A stretch of 64,000 nt of DNA from Gammaproteobacteria bacterium. GTDB lineage: Bacteria; Pseudomonadota; Gammaproteobacteria; Burkholderiales; Gallionellaceae. Below, piece by piece: positions 30,130 to 39,611 of the stretch (its first letter is position 1; each line of letters begins with the position of its first letter). The notes beneath the pieces were generated by a model that was given only the letters and a program-made list of their open reading frames with translations, was not told the origin of the DNA and did no database searches. Location of the stretch: contig JAHIZO010000008.1 in assembly GCA_018814405.1 (NCBI GenBank), forward strand, positions 124,001-188,000, read 5' to 3'. Position numbers and translations under genes: made by a program.

Positions 30130-32376
30130 CTATTTCACGCAATCCACAAAGTAGATACGCTCGCCGTTGATCTTGTCCGATACCAAACCGTGGATATCAG
30201 TCTCGAAACCGGGGAAGCTCTTGTTGAAATTACGCGCGAACTTCAGGTAATCGACAATGGTCTTGTTGAAGCGCTCGCCCGGGATCAGCAGTGGGATGCC
30301 TGGCGGATAGGGTGTGAGCAACACAGCAGTGATACGGCCTTCCAGTTCGTCCACCGGCACGCGTTCGATCTCGTCGTGCGCCATCTTGGCGAAGGCGTCG
30401 GACGGCTTCATCGCGGGCTGCATGTCGGACAGATACATCTCTGTCGTCATCTTGGCCACGTTGTTCAGCTTGTAGGTGTCGTGGATCTGCTGGCACAGGT
30501 CGCGCAGGCCGGTGCGTTCGTATTCCGGACGCTTGGCGGCGAACTCCGGCAGGATGCGCCAGATCGGCGCGTTCTTGTCGTAGTCGTCCTTGAACTGTTG
30601 CAGCGCGGTGAGCAACGTGTTCCAACGGCCCTTGGTAATGCCGATGGTGAACATGATGAAGAAGGAATACAGGCCGCACTTCTCCACGATGACGCCGTGC
30701 TCGGCCAGATACTTGGTGACCATCGCGGCGGGGATGCCGGAATCCGCGAAGTCGCCGTCCACGTCCAGCCCCGGTGTGATGAGAGTGGCCTTGATCGGAT
30801 CGAGCATATTGAAGCCCGCTGCCAACTTTCCAAAGCCGTGCCACTTGTCGTCCGGATGCAGCATCCAGTCATCGCGTTCACCGATACCTTCTTCGGCGAT
30901 GTTCTGCGGCCCCCACACTTTGAACCACCAGTCTTCCTCATACTCTTCATCCACCTTGCGCATGGCACGGCGGAAGTCGAGTGCTTCGGCGATGGATTCT
31001 TCCACCAGCGCGGTGCCGCCCGGTGGTTCCATCATCGCAGCGGCCACGTCGCACGAGGCAATGATGGAATACTGTGGCGAGGTGGAGGTGTGCATCAGAT
31101 AGGCTTCGTTGAACACGTGACTGTTCAATTTGCGCGACTCGGATTCGCGCACCAAGATCTGCGAGGCCTGCGACAGCCCGGCCAGCAGCTTGTGCGTGGA
31201 CTGGGTGGCGAAGATCATGGATTCCTTGGCGCGCGGACGACCACGACCGATGGCATGCATGCTCTTGTAAAAGTCGTGGAACGTCGCATGTGGCAGCCAT
31301 GCTTCGTCGAAGTGCAGTGTGTCGATCTTGCCGTCCAACATCTCTTTCAAGGTTTCCACGTTGTAGATCACGCCGTCGTAAGTACTCTGCGTGATGGTGA
31401 GGATGCGCGGCTTTTTCTTCTTGTCCTTGATAAAAGGATTGGCATCGATCTTCTTCTGGATGCTCGCCATATCGAACTCGGATTTCGCGATCGGGCCGAT
31501 GATGCCGAAGTTGTTGCGCGTCGGTGTCAGGAACACCGGTACCGCCCCGGTCATCATGATCGAATGCAGAATGGACTTGTGACAGTTACGGTCGACCACC
31601 ACGATGTCATCCGGCGCGACCGTGGAATGCCACACGATCTTGTTCGAGGTCGAGGTGCCGTTGGTAACGAAGAACAAGTGATCGGAATTGAAGATGCGCG
31701 CAGCGTTACGTTCGGATGCCGCGACCGGACCGGTGTGGTCCAGCAACTGGCCGAGTTCATCCACTGCGTTACACACGTCGGCGCGCAACATGTTCTCGCC
31801 GAAGAACTGGTGGAACATCTGCCCCACCGGCGACTTCAGGAAGGCCACGCCGCCGGAGTGGCCGGGGCAGTGCCAAGAATAGGAACCGTCCTGCGCATAG
31901 TCGAGCAGCGCGCGAAAGAACGGCGGCGCCAGCGAATCGAGATAGGACTTCGCCTCGCGGATGATGTGACGCGCCACGAATTCCGGCGTGTCTTCGTGCA
32001 TGTGGATGAAGCCGTGCAGTTCGCGCAGGATGTCGTTCGGGATATGGCGCGATGTACGTGTCTCACCATAGAGATAGATGGGGATGTCCGCATTGCGGAA
32101 GCGCAGCTCGACCATGAAGGCGCGCAGCGTCTTCAATGCGGTCTCGGTCTCTTCCTTGCTGCCTGCGCCGAATTCCTCGTCGTCGATGGAGAGCAGAAAA
32201 GCCGATGCGCGACTCTGTTGTTGCGCAAACGAAGTCAGGTCACCGTAGCTGGTGACGCCCAGCACTTCCATGCCTTCTTTTTCGATGGCATCGGCCAGCG
32301 CACGGATACCCAGACCGCTGGCGTTCTCGGAGCGGAAGTCTTCGTCGATAATGATGATTGGGAACCTGAACTTCAT
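30130..32376 (-). CDS. arginine/lysine/ornithine decarboxylase (group III, PLP)
   Basis: Large PLP decarboxylase of 748 residues with the three-part build of AdiA/LdcC/SpeF: N-terminal wing domain (about 1-130), PLP core and C-terminal domain. The PLP lysine is in [16 protein letters not shown] near 397, with [11 protein letters not shown] near 356 supplying the conserved Asp. It releases CO2 from a basic amino acid to make agmatine, cadaverine or putrescine. The substrate is not resolved here. Products could feed polyamine pools or acid tolerance. The upstream neighbours are a small conserved ORF and dcd. Confidence 0.88.
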   Translation of the reverse strand: MKFRFPIIIIDEDFRSENASGLGIRALADAIEKEGMEVLGVTSYGDLTSFAQQQSRASAFLLSIDDEEFGAGSKEETETALKTLRAFMVELRFRNADIPIYLYGETRTSRHIPNDILRELHGFIHMHEDTPEFVARHIIREAKSYLDSLAPPFFRALLDYAQDGSYSWHCPGHSGGVAFLKSPVGQMFHQFFGENMLRADVCNAVDELGQLLDHTGPVAASERNAARIFNSDHLFFVTNGTSTSNKIVWHSTVAPDDIVVVDRNCHKSILHSIMMTGAVPVFLTPTRNNFGIIGPIAKSEFDMASIQKKIDANPFIKDKKKKPRILTITQSTYDGVIYNVETLKEMLDGKIDTLHFDEAWLPHATFHDFYKSMHAIGRGRPRAKESMIFATQSTHKLLAGLSQASQILVRESESRKLNSHVFNEAYLMHTSTSPQYSIIASCDVAAAMMEPPGGTALVEESIAEALDFRRAMRKVDEEYEEDWWFKVWGPQNIAEEGIGERDDWMLHPDDKWHGFGKLAAGFNMLDPIKATLITPGLDVDGDFADSGIPAAMVTKYLAEHGVIVEKCGLYSFFIMFTIGITKGRWNTLLTALQQFKDDYDKNAPIWRILPEFAAKRPEYERTGLRDLCQQIHDTYKLNNVAKMTTEMYLSDMQPAMKPSDAFAKMAHDEIERVPVDELEGRITAVLLTPYPPGIPLLIPGERFNKTIVDYLKFARNFNKSFPGFETDIHGLVSDKINGERIYFVDCVK

Positions 32377-32446
32377 GGCTTAGCCTCTGGAAAAATGGTG
32401 TTGATTGGCGCGGATTGTCGCAGATTGCGCGGCGAATGAAAGGTAC

Positions 32447-32668
32447 TTATTTGCCAGCCGGATACGGACTGGCGAGGGTGGCGACCAGATCGGCCAGCAC
32501 TTCGCGGAACTGCTGTTCGTCACAGCCCATGAGTACGGCGTCTTCCAGCGCGTCGCGGCAGACCTGACCAATCTCGACCAGGTTCTCCTGCATCACTTTG
32601 TTCTTCTCGTAGCAGGACACCACCTCGCCTTCGGGTGAATGCCAGACGACTTGTTTGAACTTGTCCAT
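32447..32668 (-). CDS. small conserved hypothetical protein
   Basis: Acidic helical protein of 73 residues with three cysteines (one in VVSCYEKN, one in QVCRDAL, one in MGCDEQQ). Its ATG overlaps the dcd stop by one base (TGATG), showing translational coupling. It has no signal peptide or membrane segment. Its position between dcd and a decarboxylase gene gives no clear role. Confidence 0.65.
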   Translation of the reverse strand: MDKFKQVVWHSPEGEVVSCYEKNKVMQENLVEIGQVCRDALEDAVLMGCDEQQFREVLADLVATLASPYPAGK

Positions 32669-33234
32669 CAGGTCTTGGGCAAAGTCACGCCGACTTGGCC
32701 TTGATACTTGCCGCCACGGTCTTTATAGGAGGTCTCGCACACTTCGTCGCTCTCGAAGAACAGCACCTGCGCCACACCTTCGTTGGCGTAGATCTTGGCG
32801 GGCAGCGGTGTGGTGTTGGAGAACTCCAGCGTCACATAGCCTTCCCACTCGGGCTCGAACGGTGTGACGTTGACGATGATGCCGCAGCGGGCGTAGGTGG
32901 ATTTACCCAAACACACGGTCAGCACGTTGCGCGGGATACGGAAATATTCCACGGTGCGGGCCAAGGCGAAAGAATTGGGCGGGATGACGCAATAGTCAGC
33001 CTCGACGTTCACAAAGGAATTCGGGTCGAAGTTTTTGGGATCGACGATGGTGCTGTTGATGTTGGTGAACAGCTTGAATTCACGTGAGCAGCGGATGTCG
33101 TAACCATAACTGGAAGTGCCGTAGGACACGATCTTTTGGCCGTTCACTTCCTTCACTTGCTGCGGTTCAAACGGGTCGATCATGCCGGTCTGTTCGGCCA
33201 TGCGACGGATCCACTTGTCTGACTTGATGCTCAT
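32668..33234 (-). CDS. dcd: dCTP deaminase
   Basis: Converts dCTP to dUTP, the main dTMP source in many Proteobacteria. Its 188 residues match Dcd. It has [15 protein letters not shown] near 42, the catalytic glutamate block [19 protein letters not shown], and the C-terminal [13 protein letters not shown] that closes over the triphosphate. It is first in a minus-strand set and divergent from metG. Confidence 0.93.
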   Translation of the reverse strand: MSIKSDKWIRRMAEQTGMIDPFEPQQVKEVNGQKIVSYGTSSYGYDIRCSREFKLFTNINSTIVDPKNFDPNSFVNVEADYCVIPPNSFALARTVEYFRIPRNVLTVCLGKSTYARCGIIVNVTPFEPEWEGYVTLEFSNTTPLPAKIYANEGVAQVLFFESDEVCETSYKDRGGKYQGQVGVTLPKT

Positions 33235-33298
33235 CTTGATTCCTTGATGGGTTAAAGCGGGCAGGATTTTACCTAATTCCTCGGCAGTGCGTGGGTTT

Positions 33299-33307
33299 TG
33301 CTACAAT
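33299..33307 (+). promoter_or_regulatory. extended -10 promoter for metG
   Basis: TGCTACAAT is an extended -10 element (TG-n-TACAAT) 85 bases before the metG ATG. It is followed by the GC-rich discriminator CGCGCCC. The -35 is weak. Confidence 0.5.
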
Positions 33308-33392
33308 CGCGCCCTCTTCGAATTTATGTAAAAGCGAGCGAGACGGATGCAATGCAAGCACCGCCGCAGCCGCTTTTCAAGGAAATCAGCGC

Positions 33393-35459
33393 ATGACCCG
33401 CAAAATACTCGTTACCTCAGCCCTGCCCTATGCCAACGGCAGCATCCACCTCGGCCATCTGGTCGAATACATCCAGACCGACATCTGGGTGCGCTTTCAG
33501 AAGATGCGAGGCCATGAATGCCACTATGTCTGTGCGGACGACACGCACGGCACCCCCATCATGCTGCGTGCCGAATCAGAAGGCATCACACCTGAACAGC
33601 TGATCGCCCGCGTGTGGCAGGAGCATTACGACGATTTCGCCGCCTTCCTCGTCAACTTCGACAACTTCGGCTCCACCAACTCGGACGAGAACAAAGCTTT
33701 CGCCCAGGACATCTACCGCACCCTGAAAGCCAACGACCTGATCGAGGTGCGCTCCATCGAGCAGTATTTCGATCCGGTGAAGAACATGTTCCTGCCGGAC
33801 CGATTCATCAAGGGCGAGTGTCCGAAGTGTCACGCCAAGGACCAATACGGTGACAACTGCGAAGTGTGCGGCGCGGCCTACGCCCCGACTGATCTGATCG
33901 AGCCGTTCTCCGCCGTATCCGGTGCCAAGCCGGAACTGCGCAATTCCGACCACTACTTCTTCAAACTCTCTTCCAATAGCTGTCAGGAATTCCTGCGCCA
34001 ATGGACGCGCGGCGGGTCGCTGCAGCAAGAAGCGGCCAACAAGATGCAGGAATGGCTGGGCGCGGACGGCGAGAACAAACTCACCGACTGGGACATCTCG
34101 CGCGACGCGCCTTACTTCGGTTTCGAGATCCCCGATGCACCGGGCAAGTATTTCTACGTGTGGCTGGATGCACCCGTGGGCTACATGGGCAGCTTCAAGC
34201 AGCTGTGCGACAAGAAAGGCCTGAACTTCGACGAGTACTGGAAGCAAGGTTCAGAGACCGAGCTGTATCACTTCATCGGCAAGGACATCCTCTATTTCCA
34301 TGCGCTGTTCTGGCCCGCCATGTTGCAGCACGCCGGTTTCCGCACACCGACCAAGTTGTTCGCGCACGGTTTCCTCACTGTGAACGGTGAGAAGATGAGC
34401 AAATCGCGCGGCACCTTCATCACCGCGCGCAGCTATGTGGATCACATCAAGAATACCGAATACCTGCGCTACTACTACGCCGCCAAACTGAACGGCACGA
34501 TGGAAGACATCGACCTCAACCTCGAAGATTTCGTGGCCAAGGTGAACAGCGACCTGATCGGCAAGTACATCAACATCGCCAGTCGCTGCGCGGGCTTCAT
34601 CAGCAAGAAGTTCGACGGCAAGTTGGGCAGTTGCGATGCCGAAGCCAGTGCGGAATTCAAGACCGCTTACAACAGCAACGAGATCGCCCGCTGCTTTGAA
34701 GAGCGCGACTATGCGCGTGCCCTGCGCGAGATCATGCGTCTGGCCGACATGGCGAACCAGTACATCGCCGAAAAAGCACCGTGGGCGATGGCGAAGCAGG
34801 AAGGCAAAGAAGCCGAGCTGCACGTTGTTTGCTCGACCGCACTGACGCTATTCCGCGACCTGACGCTGTACCTGAAGCCGGTGTTGCCGGAACTCGCCAA
34901 GCAAGTGGAAAGTTTCCTCAACATCGAACCGCTGACATGGAGCGGTGCATGGCAGCCGCTGCCTGCCGGTCACACCATCAACACCTATCAACATCTGGCC
35001 ACCCGCCTCGATCCCGAGCTGATCAAAGCGATGGTCGCCGCTAACCAGGAAAGTCTGAAGAACATGAGCGAATCACATTCCGAGCAACGCCACGCCGAAC
35101 ACCAACAGAAGACGATAGACCCGATTGCCGAGACCATCAGCATCGACGACTTCGTTAAGATCGATCTGCGCGTGGCACGCATCGTGGATGCACAGCATGT
35201 GGAAGGTGCCGACAAGCTCATTCAACTCACGCTGGACATCGGCGAAGAGAAGACGCGCAACGTGTTCGCCGGCATCAAGTCCGCCTACGATCCCGAAAAA
35301 CTGAAAGGCCGCATGACCGTGATGGTCGCGAACCTCGCACCGCGTAAGATGAAGTTCGGCCTGAGCGAAGGCATGGTGCTGGCTGCATCCGGCAGCGAGC
35401 CGGGCCTGTACATCCTGTCACCGGATGACGGCGCACAACCCGGCATGCGTATCAAATAA
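33393..35459 (+). CDS. metG: methionyl-tRNA synthetase
   Basis: Class I aminoacyl-tRNA synthetase of 688 residues. The ATG at 33393 has AAGGA 9 bases upstream and gives the conserved start [20 protein letters not shown], which includes the HLGH (HIGH-type) motif. A zinc-binding insert has CPKC and CEVC pairs near 146-162. The KMSKS motif appears as [10 protein letters not shown] near 335. The C-terminal dimerisation/tRNA-binding OB domain (about 585-688) has [12 protein letters not shown] and ends [14 protein letters not shown]. Its length matches dimeric MetG. Confidence 0.95.
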   Translation: MTRKILVTSALPYANGSIHLGHLVEYIQTDIWVRFQKMRGHECHYVCADDTHGTPIMLRAESEGITPEQLIARVWQEHYDDFAAFLVNFDNFGSTNSDENKAFAQDIYRTLKANDLIEVRSIEQYFDPVKNMFLPDRFIKGECPKCHAKDQYGDNCEVCGAAYAPTDLIEPFSAVSGAKPELRNSDHYFFKLSSNSCQEFLRQWTRGGSLQQEAANKMQEWLGADGENKLTDWDISRDAPYFGFEIPDAPGKYFYVWLDAPVGYMGSFKQLCDKKGLNFDEYWKQGSETELYHFIGKDILYFHALFWPAMLQHAGFRTPTKLFAHGFLTVNGEKMSKSRGTFITARSYVDHIKNTEYLRYYYAAKLNGTMEDIDLNLEDFVAKVNSDLIGKYINIASRCAGFISKKFDGKLGSCDAEASAEFKTAYNSNEIARCFEERDYARALREIMRLADMANQYIAEKAPWAMAKQEGKEAELHVVCSTALTLFRDLTLYLKPVLPELAKQVESFLNIEPLTWSGAWQPLPAGHTINTYQHLATRLDPELIKAMVAANQESLKNMSESHSEQRHAEHQQKTIDPIAETISIDDFVKIDLRVARIVDAQHVEGADKLIQLTLDIGEEKTRNVFAGIKSAYDPEKLKGRMTVMVANLAPRKMKFGLSEGMVLAASGSEPGLYILSPDDGAQPGMRIK

Positions 35460-35482
35460 TCACAACCCAAGGAGCCGAACAG

Positions 35483-36874
35483 ATGGACTACGACATCCTC
35501 ATCATCGGCTCCGGCCCTGCAGGTCAACATGCTGCCTGGCAGGCGGCACGCATGGGCAAGCGTGCGGCGATCATCGAGCGTAAACCGAAGATCGGCGGCG
35601 CAGGCTTGCAGACTGGAACCATCCCCAGCAAGGCGATGCGCGAAGTGGCGTATCTGATGTCGCGTTCCGGCGGCATGCGCTCCCCACTCACACCGGACAG
35701 TCGCGGCCGTCACGGCCTGCTGGCCGATGCGGTGCGCCGCAAGGAAGGCGTGATCGCGCAACAGGAATCGGTCATCCTGCAACGCCTGCTGAAACATGGC
35801 GTAGCACTGATCCCCGGCGAAGCATCCTTCATCGACGATCACACGCTACAAGTCACCGACGCATCGGGCAACACACGCAAACTCTCGGCGCAGGTCATCC
35901 TGCTCGCCGCCGGTTCGCGCCCGCGCCGCCCGGCAAACATCCCCTTCGACAAGAAGACAGTGCTGGACTCCACCTCCATCCTCAACCTGCGCCATCTGCC
36001 AGACAGCATGCTGGTGGTCGGCGGTGGTGTGATCGCGTGTGAATTCGTGTCCATCTTCGCTTCGCTCGGTGTGCAGGTATCTGTGGTGGATAGCCACAAA
36101 CAACTGCTCACCTATCTGAGCGAAGACGTGGTGGGCGTGCTGGCCGACAGCTTCCTCGGCATGGGCGTGAACTTCTACATGGAAGAACGCGTGGCCGAGA
36201 TCACCCGCGAAGACCACGGCGTGCTGACACGACTGGCGAGCGGTAGAGAATTCCACACCGACGCGGTGTTGTTCGCGCAGGGCCGAGAACCGAACACCGC
36301 CGGCATGAAAGTGGAACAGGCAGGCATCTCACTGGATGAAGGCTGGGTCACGGTGAACGCACAGTTCCAGACCAGCGTGCCGCACATCTACGCCGTGGGC
36401 GATCTGATCGGTCGCCCCGCCCTCGCCTCCACCGGCATGGAACAGGGACGCAGTGCGGTGATGCATGCCTTCGGCGGCAGCGGGCAACAGTTCGCCGAGA
36501 ACCTGCCGATGGCGGTGTACACCATCCCCGAGATCTCCTACGTGGGCAAGACCGAGAAAGAAGTGCAGCAGGAGAACGTCCCTTACGTGGTCGGTCGCGC
36601 CTATTTCAAAGACAGCGCACGCGGCCAAATCAACGGTGATGCACACGGCGTGCTGAAACTGGTGGTGGATGCGCGCACAGAGAAATTGCTGGGTGTGCAC
36701 ATCGTGGGCGAACAAGCGAGCGAGCTGGTACACATCGGCCAATTGGTGATGAACCTGAACGGCACCGTGCGCGACCTGATCAGCAACGTATTCAACTACC
36801 CAACGCTGGCAGAATGCTACAAACTGGCGGCACTGGATTGCACGCATCAGATGGAGCGTCTAGCCGCAAGTTAA
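35483..36874 (+). CDS. sthA: soluble pyridine nucleotide transhydrogenase
   Basis: FAD flavoprotein of 463 residues that moves reducing equivalents between NADPH and NAD+. The N-terminal FAD motif is IIGSGPAGQHAAWQAA, and the second Rossmann motif is VVGGGVIACEFVSIFASLG near 175. FNYPTLAECYKLAALD at the C-terminus matches SthA. In the place of the disulfide of dihydrolipoamide dehydrogenases it reads GGAGLQTGTIPSKAMRE, with no cysteine at all; E. coli SthA retains one. Loss of the disulfide is expected for this family. AAGGAG precedes the ATG. Confidence 0.85.
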   Translation: MDYDILIIGSGPAGQHAAWQAARMGKRAAIIERKPKIGGAGLQTGTIPSKAMREVAYLMSRSGGMRSPLTPDSRGRHGLLADAVRRKEGVIAQQESVILQRLLKHGVALIPGEASFIDDHTLQVTDASGNTRKLSAQVILLAAGSRPRRPANIPFDKKTVLDSTSILNLRHLPDSMLVVGGGVIACEFVSIFASLGVQVSVVDSHKQLLTYLSEDVVGVLADSFLGMGVNFYMEERVAEITREDHGVLTRLASGREFHTDAVLFAQGREPNTAGMKVEQAGISLDEGWVTVNAQFQTSVPHIYAVGDLIGRPALASTGMEQGRSAVMHAFGGSGQQFAENLPMAVYTIPEISYVGKTEKEVQQENVPYVVGRAYFKDSARGQINGDAHGVLKLVVDARTEKLLGVHIVGEQASELVHIGQLVMNLNGTVRDLISNVFNYPTLAECYKLAALDCTHQMERLAAS

Positions 36875-36927
36875 GTCGTTCGTCGTTCAGCATTTCAGTT
36901 CTGTCGTTTCAATCTTGAAAGGCGTAT

Positions 36928-37833
36928 ATGAATAAATTGCTCGGCTTGCTCACCCTCTTCCCCGCCCTCGCATTCGCGGCGCCTTTCAACATTGAGAACA
37001 TCGCGCCCGGCGTGTATGTGCATCGCGGCGAACACAAAGACCTCTCCGGCCACTACGGTGGCGACATCTGCAACACCAGCTTCATCATCGGCAGCAAAGG
37101 CGTGGCGGTGATCGACACGGGCGGTTCACCCGCCGTGGGCGCCCAGCTGCGCAAAGAGATCCGCAAGGTCACCCAGTTGCCCATCCTCTATGTCATCACC
37201 ACCCACGTCCACCCCGACCATGCTTTGGGTAGCGCCGCCTTCAAACAAGACAAACCGGTGTTCGTCGGCCACGGCAAGCTGGCGCATGAGATGGCGCTGC
37301 GCACAGAAGTCTATCTGCGCAACCAGACCGAATGGGTCGGCAAGGACGCCGCAGGCAGCGAACTCATCCCGCCCGATCTGGCAGTGGACAGCACACATGA
37401 CCTAGACCTCGGTGACCGCACCCTGCACCTCACCGCCCACCCCGTCGCGCACAGCCCCTCCGACCTCAGTGTGCAGGACAGCGCCACCGCCATCCTGTGG
37501 ACCGGCGACCTGCTCTCCATCGAACGCACCCCCTCGGTGGACGGCAATCTGGCCGCATGGCTGGAAGTCATCGAGACCCTGCGCAACGTGAACGCACCGC
37601 ACATCGTGCCCGGCCACGGCCCGGTCACCGCGAACGGCGGCAAAGCACTGGACGACGAGAAGCGTTATCTCGCTGCGCTGTTAGGCGACGTGCGCGCCGC
37701 CATCGAACGCGGCGACAGCATGGAAGCGACCATAGAGACCGCCGCGCAATCTGAAAAGGACAAATGGCTGCTGTTCGACATCACCAACCGGCGCAATATT
37801 GCGCGGGTGTTTCCGATGTTGGAGTGGGAGTGA
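36928..37833 (+). CDS. periplasmic metallo-beta-lactamase-fold hydrolase (SoxH-like)
   Basis: Protein of 301 residues with a signal peptide (cleaved after about residue 18, LAFA). The metal-binding motif THVHPDHALG near 91-100 is the HxHxDH set; further ligands are HPVAHSPSDL, WTGDLLS and PGHGPVT. It resembles SoxH and quinoprotein-associated zinc hydrolases found with sox or methanol-oxidation genes. The nearby convergent sox operon fits this, but the reaction is unknown. Its stop overlaps the next gene by one base. Confidence 0.75.
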   Translation: MNKLLGLLTLFPALAFAAPFNIENIAPGVYVHRGEHKDLSGHYGGDICNTSFIIGSKGVAVIDTGGSPAVGAQLRKEIRKVTQLPILYVITTHVHPDHALGSAAFKQDKPVFVGHGKLAHEMALRTEVYLRNQTEWVGKDAAGSELIPPDLAVDSTHDLDLGDRTLHLTAHPVAHSPSDLSVQDSATAILWTGDLLSIERTPSVDGNLAAWLEVIETLRNVNAPHIVPGHGPVTANGGKALDDEKRYLAALLGDVRAAIERGDSMEATIETAAQSEKDKWLLFDITNRRNIARVFPMLEWE

Positions 37834-38147
37834 TGGCTAACAACTGGAATATTCCAGCTTGGCTAGAAGCGGAAATCAGAAGAAGAGATACGGAATGTGT
37901 TTACTGCGGTATGGAATTTACGCCTGCCAAAGTATCCAAAAGGTCCGCATCGAGTTGGGAACACATCGTTAACGATGAAACAATAATTAATCGAGAAAAT
38001 ATCGCTCTTTGTTGTTGTGGGTGCAATTCAAGCAAGGGGCAAAAGCACCTCTCAGTATGGCTAGAATCCAAGTATTGCAAGGAGCGCGGAATCACGCCAG
38101 ATTCAGTTGCTCCAATAATCAAACATGCAATCTCGAAGGGGCAGTAA
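37833..38147 (+). CDS. HNH endonuclease-like protein, probably acquired
   Basis: Protein of 104 residues from the ATG in TGATG shared with the preceding stop. ECVYCG near 22-27, WEHIVND near 45 and a CCCGCNSSKGQK block near 65-76 form an HNH/zinc-finger nuclease pattern: CxxC, the central His, and NxxK. Codon use differs from all neighbours, with AGA-AGA, ATA, AAT and runs of A/T, and the gene is clearly more AT-rich. That suggests horizontal transfer. No methylase or restriction partner is adjacent, so the role (defence, homing remnant or repair) is open. Confidence 0.7.
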   Translation: MANNWNIPAWLEAEIRRRDTECVYCGMEFTPAKVSKRSASSWEHIVNDETIINRENIALCCCGCNSSKGQKHLSVWLESKYCKERGITPDSVAPIIKHAISKGQ

Positions 38148-38181
38148 CTGCACACCTACACTACAGGAAGTCTCGTAGTTA

Positions 38182-38231
38182 TAGGCTGGGTTACGCTGCG
38201 CTCTTGTACCTTTTAGGGTGAACCCGCCCTA
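38182..38231. repeat. imperfect palindromic intergenic repeat
   Basis: TAGGCTGGGTT (38182-38192) pairs with AACCCGCCCTA (38221-38231) with two mismatches, and the left arm continues into ACGCTGCGCT. This wording resembles the dispersed GGGTTACGCTGCGC palindromes seen between genes in many bacteria. It lies just after the foreign-looking HNH gene. Confidence 0.45.
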
Positions 38232-38241
38232 CCCAGACTAA

Positions 38242-38736
38242 TTACAAATCCCCCGTACTCGCTGCCACCATCATATCCTTCATAGCGGCCATCACTTTCT
38301 CGGCGCTCTTGCGCGTATCTTCCGGCATGGTTCCGATCATCTTCAGGTCCATCATCATGGAGATGACCCAACGCTTGCCGGTCTTGTCTTCGATGATGGC
38401 GATACGGCAGGGCATGAAGGCGATCATCATGTGGTCGGCGGCGAGCATCTTGTTGGCGGTGAGGCCGTCGCAGAAGTTGAATATCTCCATGCGTTTGGCG
38501 GGCTTGCCGGTGAGGGCTTCGATCTCTTTATAGAGTTTGTTCACGCCGACGAATTTGAGGTTGTGCTGGTTGGCGCGCAGCTTGAGTGATTCCACGGCGT
38601 CGTCGAAGCCGATGTCGTCCTGCACTTGGATGCTGGCGATCTGTAGCTGGACGTCGGTGTAGCTGAGTTCGTCTGCGGCGGCGAATTGCGTGACGGCCAA
38701 CAACAGGGCGGCGAGGAGTGTTTGCAGTGTTTTCAT
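38242..38736 (-). CDS. secreted DUF302-family protein of the sox cluster
   Basis: Protein of 164 residues from the ATG at 38736 (AAGGAAG upstream), with a signal peptide cleaved after QFAAA. The mature part has the DUF302 pattern: DDAVESLKLRANQHNLKFVGVN, then a FNFCDG core and FMPCRIAIIED. DUF302 proteins are common near sulfur-oxidation and haem genes, but their activity is not settled. The last gene in the minus-strand sox series, it starts 44 bp after the preceding gene. Confidence 0.7.
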   Translation of the reverse strand: MKTLQTLLAALLLAVTQFAAADELSYTDVQLQIASIQVQDDIGFDDAVESLKLRANQHNLKFVGVNKLYKEIEALTGKPAKRMEIFNFCDGLTANKMLAADHMMIAFMPCRIAIIEDKTGKRWVISMMMDLKMIGTMPEDTRKSAEKVMAAMKDMMVAASTGDL

Positions 38737-38780
38737 TTTGCTTCCTTTCGTTACGTGTGGCGCTTTGCGATGGCTGTGCA

Positions 38781-39257
38781 CTACGCCAGCAGCTTTTTAC
38801 CCATAGTCAGAAACAACTCCGCTTTGCCTTCATCGATGGAGAGCCTGATCAGCTTGTGACAACGTTCCAACGTCTGCGTCAAAGCTTCTTGAGTATCTTC
38901 CGTGTCTTGCAGGCGCTGCACTACGTTCTTGCCGTGTTCTCCCAGTAATTGCTGCGCGAGGTCGATGAGGCCGGCGCGCCCCCTGGCAAAGGTATCAGCT
39001 TGATGTGCTACTGCTTGCGCACCGGTGGCGATCGTTTTGCCCGCCGGTTCGATATAGCCGTTCTCCACCAACCACTGTAGATGTTCGTTGAAATCGGGCA
39101 GCGCGGCGTAGCGGTTCTGCAACTCACCCCACTGTGTCTTGCCATCGACCATGATGAGTATCGCCCGCAATTTTTGCGGCACCGCGTCGCTGCGCTGCGC
39201 CAACTCTGCTGCCCCCTTGTCGGTTTTGACTAAAACCGCTGCACTATCCATAACCAC
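38781..39257 (-). CDS. hypothetical protein in the sox cluster
   Basis: Cytoplasmic, mostly helical protein of 158 residues. A GTG directly follows the stop of the upstream gene; an ATG two codons later (39251) is an equal candidate. The N-terminal half (VPQKLRAILIMVDGKTQWGELQ, then LQWLVENGYIEP) looks like a winged-helix module often found in regulators. The C-terminal half is helical with QRLQDTEDTQEAL. I do not recognise the family. The tight spacing supports co-transcription with the sox genes. Confidence 0.6.
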   Translation of the reverse strand: MVMDSAAVLVKTDKGAAELAQRSDAVPQKLRAILIMVDGKTQWGELQNRYAALPDFNEHLQWLVENGYIEPAGKTIATGAQAVAHQADTFARGRAGLIDLAQQLLGEHGKNVVQRLQDTEDTQEALTQTLERCHKLIRLSIDEGKAELFLTMGKKLLA

Positions 39258-39554
39258 TTATACAAGCTCTTCGATAACGCGGAAGATCAGCCGCACGGTG
39301 ATCAGCACATAGATCGCGCCGAACAAGAAGATCAGGGCCACGATCATATTGATGATGTTCGGTGGCAGATGCGTGAAGAAAGGAGTGACGAAATAGCCTG
39401 CCGTGAACAGTGTGACCAGCATGGTCAAAAACCCCCATTGCTTGCCCACGACGCCGCCGGGTATCTTGCTGCGCAGCGAGAACACTAGATACATACAGAT
39501 CAGCATGACGCCGATCGCCGCGATATTTATGCCCAAGATAACTTGTGATTCCAT
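39258..39554 (-). CDS. three-TM membrane protein in the sox cluster
   Basis: Protein of 98 residues from the ATG at 39554, behind GGGGAG. Three hydrophobic segments (about 5-26, 42-60 and 70-92) make it an integral inner-membrane protein with little outside the membrane. A basic pair (RSKIPGG) lies in the first loop. It has no motif that I recognise. It sits 57 bp after soxB and abuts the next gene. Confidence 0.6.
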   Translation of the reverse strand: MESQVILGINIAAIGVMLICMYLVFSLRSKIPGGVVGKQWGFLTMLVTLFTAGYFVTPFFTHLPPNIINMIVALIFLFGAIYVLITVRLIFRVIEELV

Positions 39555-39611
39555 TTTCTTCTCCCCTTTCAGTTTCACTTCATCGTTTTAGATTCAGTCT
39601 GCCGAACTCCT

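Noticed and set aside
29890..32439. 849-codon plus-strand open frame opposite the amino acid decarboxylase
   Set aside because: The minus-strand decarboxylase has full family motifs and length; the opposite frame is His/Val/Gln-rich with no motif and is a by-product of GC-rich codon use.
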